A stretch of DNA of 64,000 nt from Oryzias latipes (Eukaryota > Chordata > Actinopteri > Beloniformes > Adrianichthyidae). Positions within the stretch are counted from its first letter, which is position 1. Every line of letters begins with the position of its first letter. Of this stretch, positions 18,540 to 28,749 are shown piece by piece. The position numbers and the translations under genes were made by a program. The stretch spans positions 20,028,582 through 20,092,581 of the forward strand of contig NC_019864.2 in assembly GCF_002234675.1 (NCBI RefSeq), written 5' to 3'. The notes beneath the pieces were generated by a model. That model saw only the letters and a list, made by a program, of their open reading frames with translations, ran no database searches and was not told where the DNA came from.

Positions 18540-19974
18540 TTCCAGGAAAATCAGTGTGCTGACCTCCACAGGTCGGTCCTCACTTCATACAAACAAACTT
18601 CCTCTCTCTGATATTCCCTCCAACTCTCAGTCTCTCCTCAAGCAACTTGTTGCCTACAGGTGTACAGCCAGCATTGCTAGTAAACAGTGTCCTCCGCAGA
18701 TCCCCAGAGACTCAATTTGCTGCTCACCTACAAGCACTGATGAGCACAAAATGCTTTGAGCGCATATTCACACCTTCCAGACACACACAAAGGACAGTAG
18801 AAAGCTTACTTGCCATCACCCCTGTTGTCTAAGAGACCAGTTTGTAAAAAAAGAAAAAAGTTGACACATGTTAAGTTTTTTAAAACAACTAGCATGTAAA
18901 AACACATCCAGATGGATTATCAATGAATCCTTTAACCAGTGCTGTTAGAAGATTTATATCCCAGCATGGCATCACATTTCCTTATTCCTTAGGCTCGAGA
19001 AACGATGGTCAGTGAGAAGGTGAGTCAGGTCTAGATAAGCCAGCAAAGACAGAAACTGGACCTGGTTGGTTGGTTAGTTCATTGGTGGAGGCTTTTCTCC
19101 ACTCAGGCTGCTAAGCTTAATTGTGCTTCTGACTGCAGCAGACGTCACTCTCCCACAAAGAGGATTGGGATTATTAAAGTGGGGTGGAGTGAGATGGGCG
19201 TGTGGAGTGGGGTGGGGTGGGGTGAAGAAGTAAGACTAAGGAGGAAACAAGTGTGAAAATGTGTATGTTTACCGCCTGTCAGAAGACACAGCTTTGATAG
19301 AGGAAATCATATCGTTATCCTTTAATGGTTTAGTTGGTTATCTGTGTTTGAGGATCTGAGCATGTTCTCACATTCATTTTAACTAAATCCAAACAGCTGC
19401 CTCAGTTTTGCAATTTGTGAGCATCTGAAATCCCCAGTGCGGTATTTCTTTTCTTTAGATACATTTTTTAAATGTTTATTTTTATGAATGAATTTAAAGC
19501 CACAATTCATTTTGTCACTTGGATAATTACTCAATGACAGAAGTGACCAATTGACCTATATTTGAAAATGGTCAAGGAGAGTAATTTGTCTCCTACCATC
19601 ATCCACAGGTGACTGACCTGAAAGTAATTGGGGATTGAAACAGAAAAGCCTCTTATAAAGTCTCTCTCTCCCTGTGTTTTTCTCTGTTGTGTCTCTCGCT
19701 TTTGACCTGTCTGCCCACTTATCTTCATTGAACAGGGTAAAAAAAATTAAGCACAATGGGTAAACAAATATTTTTTTTAATGGGAAGTTAAAGGAAACTG
19801 TACACACTTTGAGAAACTTAAACTGTTTCATGCAGATTTATAAGCTGTATTTTCTACTTTAAAGACCCAATATGGTGGGGTTGTTAGTTTGGGGTTGTGA
19901 GGTGGGGTTGTAAGTTTGGCGCTGTAAGCTCACGGGAGAGAGTGTAAAAAAAGGAGTGGTGGAAAATGGGGCTG
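18540..19974. other. Region upstream of impdh1, no coding feature seen
   Basis: It should contain the promoter and 5' UTR of the long impdh1 form. A run of ggggtgg-type repeats lies at 19180-19225. No splice-bounded coding exon was identified. Confidence 0.4.
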
Positions 19975-20170
19975 GCTTACTCTGTGCCAACAATCCCACC
20001 CACAACTCAGAGGCAAAGGTCTGATGAACTGCTGCCTCTCTGCAGAAACTATGTCCTAGAAAATGACACCTTATTTATTTATTTTTTTTGCCTTAAACAG
20101 CATAATCATAATTAAAAGACCTCTGGTAACACTTTTATCATAGATCAAAAGATGATTGGAGTGGGACTTT
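19975..20170 (+). repeat. Partial duplicate of the RIPK-like gene A upstream region
   Basis: Read in order, the motifs aatcccacc, gatgaactgctg, agaaactatgtcctaga, cataatcataattaaaagacc and aaaagatgattgga match, in the same order and spacing, the segment 28070-28235 that lies upstream of RIPK-like gene A. A third partial copy is at 26180-26280. No kinase exon remains beside this copy. The RTE LINE starts 340 bp further right. Confidence 0.65.
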
Positions 20171-20506
20171 AACAGAGGAGCAAAGTGCTTTATGGTAAGG
20201 AGTCCCATTCATCTATGCACACACACATTCACACACTGTTGGTGACAGAGCTGCCATGCAAGGCGCTAACCAGACCACTAGGAGCATTGTGTTTTTCAGG
20301 TTCTTGCCTAAAGACATTTAGACACATGGGCAGATAAAACAGAGGAGGTTCTCACAAGCCCTATTTTGTTAGTTATGTCTAAAGTCTATGGGATTAACGC
20401 CAAATCGAGTCCCAAGTCTTTTGCTGGAATTTTAAGTCAGTTTTCAAGTCCTAAAACTTTAGATAAAAAAAACCATTTTATTTTAATAAATTGTATCTAA
20501 AATAAC

Positions 20507-21741
20507 CACCACACAATGAAGCTGTGGGAAAGAGTAGTGGAAGCCAGGCTTAGGAAGAAGGTGGAGATCTGTGAGCAGCAGTATGGTTTCATGCCCCGTA
20601 AGAGCACCACTGATGCCATTTTTGCTTTGAGAATGTTGATGGAAAAGTACAGAGAAGGTCAGAAGGAGCTGCATTGTGTGTTCGTAGATTTAGAGAAGGC
20701 GTATGACAGGGTGCCGAGGGAGGAGCTGTGGTACTGTATGAGGTCGTCTGGAGTGGCAGAGAAGTATGTCAGAGTAGTTCAGGACATGTATGAGAGAAGT
20801 ATGACGGTGGTGAGATGTGCTGTAGGTCAGACAGAGGAGTTCAAGGTGGAGGTGGGACTACACCAAGGATCAGCTTTGAGTCCTTTTTTGTTTGCTATGC
20901 TGATGGACAGGCTGACAGACGAGGTAAGACAGGAATCTCCCTGGACAATGATGTTTGCGGATGACATTGTAATTTGCAGTGAGAGTAGAGAGCAGGTGGA
21001 GGAACAGCTAGAGAGGTGGAGGTTTGCTCTGGAAAGAAGAGGCATGAAGGTCAGTCATAGTAAGACAGAATACATGTGTCTGAACGAGAGGGATCAAGGT
21101 AGAAGCGTTAGGTTACAGGGGGCTGAGGTGAAGAAGGTGCAGGAGTTTAAGTACTTGGGGTCAACAGTTCAGTGTGATGGGGAGTGTGGAAAAGAGGTGA
21201 AGAGGCGAGTGCAGGCAGGTTGGAGCGGGTGGAGGAAAGTGTCAGGAGTGTTGTGTGACAGAAGAGTGCCAGCAAGACTCAAAGGAAAGGTGTACAAGAC
21301 AGTGGTGAGACCAGCTCTGCTCTATGGGTTAGAGACGGTAGCAGTGAGACAGAGACAAGAGGGTGAGATGGAGGTAGCGGAGATGAAGATGTTGAGGTTC
21401 TCCTTAGGAGTGACCAGGTTAGACAGGATAAGGAACGAGTACATCAGAGGGACGGCTCATGTTGCCTGTGTTAGGGACAAAGTCAGAGAAGCCAGACTGA
21501 GATGGTTTGGACATGTTCAGAGGAGGAATAGTGGATATATTGGTAGAAGGATGTTGGAGATGGAGCTGCCTGGCAGGAGGGCAAGAGGACGGCCAAAGAG
21601 GAGATATATGGATGTCTTAACAGAGGACATGAAGTTGGCTGGTGTTAGGGTAGAAGATGTCCATGATAGAGTGAGGTGGAGGACGATGATTCGCTGTGGC
21701 GACCCCTGATGGGAAAAGCCGAAAGAGAAAGAAGAAGAAGA
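20507..21741 (+). mobile_element. 5'-truncated RTE-type LINE with target duplication
   Basis: The element holds one intact open frame (20516-21709, 397 residues) covering the reverse transcriptase core and the C-terminal region. It contains the palm motif FADDIV, preceded by LHQGSALSPFLFAMLMDRL, and later GRPKRR. Its 3' end reads cgctgtggcgacccctgatg and then a ga(a)-rich tail. The 14-bp target duplication gtatctaaaataac flanks it at 20493-20506 and 21742-21755. The endonuclease and N-terminal RT are missing, so it cannot be autonomous. The intact frame suggests a young insertion. Confidence 0.9.
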
Positions 21742-22322
21742 GTATCTAAAATAACTTGTTAGAACACAATAACAGGCAGTTGGCATTTCTATATTCTTAA
21801 AGCAAAAGCATTTTATGGAGGGCTTTTATTATTTGATCTGATAGCAATGGTCTGCAGACAAAAATTGAGAAAAAACAAATGAAAATTGTACACAAGTCCA
21901 AGACATTAAATCAAGTTTCATATCTCAGGTCAGAGTTTCAATTCCAAACCACACACAAAGCAAAACCTAAAGAACCCATTTTAGATATATGTAAAATGTC
22001 ATATTATATGAGTAGTACATTCCTTTCACATTACAAAAAAAATTGCATACCAGTAGTTTGATAAAGAAGATATATCATTTGGTTTTTCTTGAAAACTTTA
22101 CTTATAGTACCAGGTTGACTCTGAGAAGAAGATTTATGGGAAAAGTGATTTTCACATAATGTGTCATAACAGTTGACAGGAATGTAACCGGAGACACACT
22201 GCAGAGCATACCACAGTTTCTGAACAGGACCATACACCTCAACTTCACCATGCAACATGTATAACATAAACTGGCTCAGTTTTTTAATTTTTTAATGCAC
22301 TTGTATTGACTATTTTCTCAAC

Positions 22323-22327
22323 ATGTG
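22323..22327. repeat. Left target-site duplication of the endogenous retrovirus
   Basis: ATGTG directly precedes the 5' LTR, and the same five bases follow the 3' LTR at 25990-25994. Confidence 0.8.
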
Positions 22328-22843
22328 TGTGAAGAATATTTAGAAACTGCCTTTAACTTTTATTACACTAATGGTTTAAACTTAATTCACTGAGCATGTA
22401 TTGTCATCTCAAAATTATATTACATTTGAAGAAAGCACAGCCAAACTATTGTTCTAACAGTTTCTTCCCATACTCCCTCTTTTCTGTGCATGTTTTCTGC
22501 TGAGCAGGCCTCAGACTTATCTTCACTTTAGCCTTGGAGCTTCTCTCCACCAGTAACCTGTGGGCATGTTTTTCACACGAGGTCCATCGGACGATCTTCT
22601 GAATATGCAAATGCAGGGTATTTATACCAAGCCCATCCCTGAACTCTTTGGTTCGGACTTTGAATGTACCATGTTCATGTCTGTCCCCTTCGTGTTTGTG
22701 CGAAGTAAAACCTCCACAAAAGCTAAGTAACTGTCTCTGAGTCATTGTTCATTCATTTCTGTGTGCTGGAAACTGAAAAGGGAACGAACCAACCTAATAT
22801 TTTTATTAATACAGTCCTTTCTAGAAAATCCAGTTTCCTCACA
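22328..22843 (+). repeat. 5' LTR of an endogenous retrovirus
   Basis: The 516-bp LTR begins TGTGAAG and ends CTCACA. It differs from the 3' LTR (25474-25989) at about five positions by eye. A TATA-like tatttata lies near 22618-22625. An ISRE-like gaaactgaaa lies at 22769-22778. Confidence 0.9.
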
Positions 22844-25473
22844 TTTGGTCCTCGCACACAGAAATGAATGAATAATGACTCAGAGACAGTTAATTAGGCT
22901 TCTTTTCTGATTCTCCAAGCTTTTTCTGCTGATTAGATTCAGTGCTGGAGGATCCATAAAAAGGGTTACTTGGGTGGGAACTCTGGTTTGTGATTGAAAT
23001 TGAGAAGCTGGTTCTCAGGACAGCCACATCCGCAAAGGGGCCTAGCCTTTTGTAGAAGCATGGTGTGGTCGATGACTTCCTGAGAACGTTGTGGCTGATC
23101 GTCATTCATAAACCTAGAAAAGATGGGTGGGACTCATTCACAAAATCTCACTAAAAAGAAAAAAAGCACATTGATCAGGTCCAGAAAGCTTTTCATAAAG
23201 TTTGGAAGTATGTGGAAAGTCAGGATCAGATATAAATCAAGTATTTGGATAAATGGGTTAAAGATTATGGATTTCATAGAAAGTTAAGCAGCCTCAGAGT
23301 GCAGGACAGAGCAGAAGGAGGGGGAGCAGCTTCTCAGATCAGAGTGCGCGTGCCCGAGCCTGCAGACAGGCTGATGAGGACTCGCAGAAAGGAGGGGTGA
23401 TTTCTCCATTGTAAGCAGATATAACAGCTTTCTCTGCTCTCCGAATAATGATAGGACGTGTTTTAGTGTGTATTTTAGTGTTTAGGATATGGACAAGGGT
23501 AGATGTTCAGGAAAAGTTATAGAAAGTCTCATTTCTTACAAAGCAGCCGTGGATCAGTTTGTGCAGGACACACCTCCCTCTTGCATAAACATGATCAGAC
23601 TCAGATGGCGGGTGCCGCCTTTCCTTTTTTAGTTCACTTTCCCCTGCTCGTAAAAAGTTTGATTGCAGTCTTCTGACCCCACTGATCAGGTCCCTGCATT
23701 TCTGCTTGTAAATCAGGATTGACCCCTTAAAAGCATTCCTGAGGATCTCTGGTTCACTGACTCGCCCTTACATTTTTTTTAATGGACATGTCTGCTAATC
23801 TTTCTAAGTTTCAACTCTCAGGGCAATAAGTGCGGTAAGACTAAACTCCAGCTGGCCCAAGCACAGGTTAAATTTTTCGGGACATTTAGTTTCTGTTTCT
23901 AGCAAAATTATTTATCTCCTTGGACCTCACCACCTTATCTGATCAGCCCCCCACCTTTACTCACTCGCTGTAAGCTGCAGCTGCTTGCGCGGCTGATAGT
24001 TGAAACACTGTGAACTGTGATTCTCTTGTGCGAATTCTCCAGAATCACATGCAGTATGCTCCACTCCCTTCCGTCCAAGCATTACCATTAGTCAAACTGT
24101 TATCAGCCTGTTCATGCTGCTGTTGAAATGAGACACAGTTCTTGTCTGTTTCACTTTCAAGGTGTTTTTTCACAATTTTTATTTTTTAATTTTTATTTAT
24201 TTTATTTTATTTTATTTTTTTCCTGATTTTTTTTTCTACTCTCATGCCTGGCTCTACTGACACCAATGATGATTTACATGATTGTTTGAAGAAAGCTGTG
24301 AGAACAAAGGAACGCATTGAGTCTGCCTCCAGCTCTCTCCTCCCCACAGACTCTGCATCCCCACCAGAAGGCCTCTGTCGGTGACCGGGTTTTCCTGCAG
24401 ACCATTTATCGAACTGATTGGTCACACCCGAGGTGGACAGGACCCTTCAAGGTTCTCCTCACCATGTCAACTGCAGTACACATTGCTGAACGACCCTCCT
24501 GGATTCACGTAAGCCACTGTAAATTGCTGAGCGCCTACGAGACAGACATTTTGAGACACATCCCTGGTTGAAGTCCAACTACGGAGCCGCCGCAGTGTGA
24601 CACTACTCCTGGCGAGGGGAGCTCCCTGATGTGTTTCCTCTAGCGCTCCTCTCTTCCAGCTACAGTGAGCTTCGAACCAGCTAACATGGGTCCAGCTGTT
24701 CCTCGTGGTTTCATCATCTCACTAACATCATCAATGAGGTCAAGTCCCTTAAATCACAAATTTCTTCTCAGATGACTGACGCCTACTGGTCTGGGTCCCC
24801 ACTTTATTGGTTTACTTCTGGTGGAGTGTACTGATAAAACTAGTCACTCCGGTCCTCTGTGTGTTGTTTTTCTTTTTTCTTTTTGTCACCTGTTTGATTC
24901 CATGTGTCAAATGAATGATCGCTGTCAGGCCTCTGCCGACTCTATCGGCATTATGCCAACAATTAACCTAATTCGCATCCGCTCGTGGTTGAACCTGGTC
25001 TTTACAGATTTATTTTATTGTTTTTATTTTGTTTGATTTGATTTTTTTTTTTTTTATATTCCTAATTTTTTAATTTGTTTCTTGTTCTATGTAAATTTAA
25101 TTAATGATTTTGTGCCGAGGTTTGGACTGGTGATGCATGCATATCCTTAGTGATGGCTGCTGAGGGGCACAGAGCCGTTGATGAGTTTTGCTCTCCCTGA
25201 TCGCTCAATGAATGTTTCACACAGATGGTATAAGTTTAGCCCTGGAGGTTTTCGCATCAACACTCATGTATCACCTACCACCTCTGATATGCTCATTTAT
25301 TTACGTTGATTTTATGTTTTCTTTTGAATTTACCTGTACCTCTATACTTGTTTTCGATGCAGAGCCGATATGCTGCCTATACTGAAAATCTTCGTGAAAT
25401 GGTATATGGTTGATGATGACAGGAGTTCTGCTGACTTTCCATATATAATTTTGATATGACAAACAGGGGGGTA
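22844..25473 (+). pseudogene. Internally deleted retroviral interior with pol remnants
   Basis: Only about 2.6 kb lies between the LTRs, far less than a full provirus. A short stretch near 23818-23895 resembles the end of the reverse transcriptase palm/thumb region of retroviral pol. An open piece at 24355-24570 resembles the C-terminal end of a gammaretrovirus-like integrase (WxGPF-like motif and a final SHCK-like motif). No intact gag, protease, pol or env was recognised, and frames are broken. A purine-rich tract (25460-25471) precedes the 3' LTR. The family assignment (gamma/epsilon-like) is tentative. Confidence 0.7.
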
Positions 25474-25989
25474 TGTGAAGAATAGTTAGAAACTGCCTTT
25501 AACTTTTATTACACTAATGGTTTAAACCTAATTCACTGAGCATGTATTGTCATCTCAAAATTATATTACATTTGAAGAAAGCACAGCCAAACTATTGTTC
25601 TAACAGTTTCTTCCCATACTCCCTCTTTTCTGTGCATGTTTTCTGCTGAGCAGGCCTCAGACTTATCTTCACTTTAGCCTTGGAGCTTCTCTCCACCAGT
25701 AACCTGTGGGCGTGTTTTTCACACGAGGTCCATCGGACGATCTTCTGAATATGCAAATGCAGGGTATTTATACCAAGCCCATCCCTGAACTCTTTGGTTC
25801 GGACTTTGAATGCACCATGTTCATGTCTGTCCCCTTCGTGTTTGTGCGAAGTAAAACCTCCACAAAAGCTAAGTAACTGTCTCTGAGTCATTATTCATTC
25901 ATTTCTGTGTGCTGGAAACTGAAAAGGGAACGAACCAACCTAATATTTTTATTAATACAGTCCTTTCTAGAAAATCCAGTTTCCTCACA
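25474..25989 (+). repeat. 3' LTR of the endogenous retrovirus
   Basis: 516 bp, the same length as the 5' LTR, with about five substitutions between the two. It is followed by the ATGTG duplication at 25990-25994. Confidence 0.9.
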
Positions 25990-26065
25990 ATGTGGAAACT
26001 ACGGAAATATATAAACACGTTTAGTCTATTATATTGATGCACATGCTTGTATCTTACTGATCAAA

Positions 26066-26133
26066 AATGCAATGTATGTATGCAATGTCACTGAAATGTA
26101 TTCAGCACACAAGAGTGGCATTAAACAAACTGG

Positions 26134-26174
<41 letters not shown>

Positions 26175-26280
26175 TTTCGGCATCATCATAATCAAAACAC
26201 CACTGGAAGTGCTTTTAAAGAAGATGATTGGTGTAGATCTTTATTTGCAAGATGAAGCATGCATAGATTGAGGGTATACA
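26066..26280 (+). pseudogene. Relic of a RIPK-like gene copy
   Basis: The segment 26066-26133 is a decayed match to exon 7 of RIPK-like gene A (30824-30906): aatg..., gtcactgaaa, atgtattca, acacaagagtgg and aaactggtaaaa in the same order. After a (TA)n run, 26180-26280 matches the upstream region of gene A (28170-28280; gctttta..aagatgattgg, gatctttatttgcaagatga and atgcatagatt). Everything in between (upstream kinase exons and the CARD) is gone, so this is a fused remnant of an older gene copy. Confidence 0.65.
26142..26171. repeat. (TA)n microsatellite
   Basis: An uninterrupted AT dinucleotide run of about 30 bases sits between the two halves of the RIPK-like relic. Confidence 0.95.
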
Positions 26281-26783
26281 CAAACATTTTCAGGAAATCA
26301 AAACATGTACTCTTGATTCCTTATTTCTTTTTCTTGCCGTGTATTGGACTTTCCTCTAAGACTAAGATAAGTTTGAAGCTGCTTATGCAAATGGGGAATC
26401 CAGTTTCGCAGTAACAGGCATGACGCTGCAAAACTATTGTTTTATTTTAGGGATGTTCCTGCTCATGCGTTGTGAGCAACTGACAAATTCAATGCTGTGA
26501 TATTTTCTCTTTATGGGACATGGATAGATGGTGGAAATTGTCTTTATTTATAACACATGCAGTTTTGAAATACCTTAATTTAAAGCCTTTAACTTATTGT
26601 ATAAGTTCGCAAAATATTAAAAATATAAAGATTATTGCAATAGACTTACATTTTCATATACATATATTTGGGTTTTAATGTCAGCTTTCAGTCAATGATG
26701 AATACAAAATTAAGACAGTAGAGTGTAAAGGTCTGTTAGTATTTGTATTTCCTTGTCGAAATGATTTCTTGGAAATTCATTCA

Positions 26784-26855
26784 TTTTTCATCTTCTGCCG
26801 TTTTATCCCTTTCGGGGTCACGGGGCTGCCGGAGCCTATCCCGGTTGCCGGAAAC
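26784..26855 (+). repeat. Head of a common teleost dispersed repeat
   Basis: catcttctgccgttttatccctttc followed by ggggtcacggggctgccggagcctatcccgg is the well-known head of a frequent fish repeat. Only this part is present. Unique-looking sequence follows to 27364. Confidence 0.7.
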
Positions 26856-27380
26856 TGTTTTTATAAATGTTTTAACCCATAAGAACCCATTGTGACATCA
26901 GTGTGACAGAGAAACATCAAAAATGTGTTTAGTGGGCCACTTGGTCTGTCATGTGTCACACTTAATTTTCCCTTTTAGGCAAATTAGGTCTGGTCATGAC
27001 AATCTGGTCATGACAAAGACGAGGCTTGTGTTATACCTGTTTTATCAGATCTAATATGTTAAGATTCATAACAGAGAAATGAAGGAGAGCTGTCTGTTTA
27101 ACAAGAAAACATGACCAAAACAGCCTGGCAAGTTAGGGCATGTTTCAGTAAAAACGCACATAGCATTTCTCAGATTGTTCTTCCCACAATTTCACTTTCA
27201 GATTAAAGTTTGATTTATGGTCTCTCTAAGTAAGTACTTTACAAATTGCATACTTCTGAACTGTGTTGGTTTAGAAGTCTAAATGGACAACTACTTTGTG
27301 ACTTCCCAACAAAAATTCTCAATTTGTGTAGTGTACGACACTTAAGCCAAATTTATATACCGGTATATGGCGTCTTCAAA

Positions 27381-27597
27381 GCCAGTTTAGCTCGTGCTGG
27401 TTTGCGGCGCCTTCCGTCCGTGAAACCTGGGTTCGACTCCGGGCTGCTCCCTGTTCCCTTCTCTACCTCTGTGCCGGTTCCAAGCCCGGTTTGAGAAGGT
27501 TGCGTCAGGAAGGGCATCCGGCGTAAAACATTGCCAAAATTTACTATGCGACTTGTTCGCTGTGGCGACCCCTGATGGGAGAAGCCGAAAGTGGAAG
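27381..27597 (+). mobile_element. tRNA-derived SINE with target duplication
   Basis: The 217-bp element has a tRNA-like head with box A (tagctcgtgctgg) and a perfect box B (ggttcgactcc). Its tail, cgctgtggcgacccctgatgg, is shared with the RTE LINE at 21.7 kb. The 16-bp target duplication atatggcgtcttcaaa flanks it at 27365-27380 and 27598-27613. A second copy lies at 48132-48345. Confidence 0.92.
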
Positions 27598-28059
27598 ATA
27601 TGGCGTCTTCAAATGACCCGAGTGAAACAAGGCGCTGTACGTAAACAGCTCAAAACATATAAAACAACAACTAAAAGGTTGAAACAATTGAAGGTGAAAA
27701 AATAAAAAATAAGTACCATAAAAACATGTTAAAACATGTGGCATTTTTCTCATAATGGAGAACAAATATAAAAGAATTTAAGATTAAAATTCCTTTTTTT
27801 TTTTTTTTTGTGATAGTTTAGGAGCTTATAAAAAGCATGCAATTTGAAAAAGCTCTCAGTTGGGACGCAGTAATTAAAATGGGCGGGCCAAAGTCTTCCT
27901 GCTCCGTTCCATTCTGATGAGTCCATTTGCGACAGATAGACCTAATAACGTCTTTGTTCTCCTCGTCTGAGCTGGTATCTGGCTCAAAATTGTACAGCTG
28001 GATAGCAACAATATTGCTCACTATTTTAGCAACACCCAAAACATTAGTGGGAGTGGGGT

Positions 28060-28330
28060 TTCTCCATGACAACAGTCCCACCTTCGGGCGAATTTCCGAT
28101 GAACTACTACTACTCTGAAGAAACTATGTTCTAGAAAGCAACACAGTTTTTTTTATTTTTGGCTAGAAACGACATAATCATAATTAAAAGACCGCTGGAA
28201 GTGCTTTTACAAAAGATGATTGGAGCGGATCTTTATTTGCAAGATGAAACATGCATAGATTTAGGGTGTACACAAACCCTTTTTGCTAAGTTATCTGCAA
28301 AATCTGTCATAGGGAAGTACTTGTGGCTTG
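28060..28330 (+). promoter_or_regulatory. Duplicated upstream segment of RIPK-like gene A
   Basis: This segment, 420-690 bp before the gene A start codon, is shared with relics at 19975-20170 and 26180-26280. It probably holds promoter or 5' leader sequence of the ancestral duplicated unit. No TATA box or transcription start could be fixed. Confidence 0.4.
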
Positions 28331-28749
28331 TCTCCTTGCGTACCCACAGTTCAGAGAGCATGACAGGAAAAGAAAAAGACTTCCTCATTTAGTGCCTGGA
28401 ACCAGGAAATCTGTCTCCGAGTTAAACCAACACATTCCAAATAGGGCCAAGGTTTAAGTTGAAGTTCTAAAATAATACAATGGAAATCCATGATCTCACA
28501 GCAAAATAACAACAAACGTGTTTCACAAAGTTCACAATGAAGTGTGACCCATTTAAATTCAGGAAGGAGGCTACTTCCTGTTTTCACAGTTTCAAAGGGC
28601 ATGGTTGTGGTTTCATTTTTACTTTCTGTTTTTAGCAGTCAGCCACAGCAGTTTCAGCCACTTCACAAAGCAAAGACAGCGGTTATCCAAACATCGAATC
28701 AGTTAACAGCCACAACATTGGTCAGAACTTGTACATTAACCTTACTGAG

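Noticed and set aside
22446-25891. Two nearly identical 99-codon minus-strand open frames (22446-22745, 25592-25891)
   Set aside because: They lie wholly inside the two LTRs and are duplicated only because the LTRs are. No domain is recognisable.
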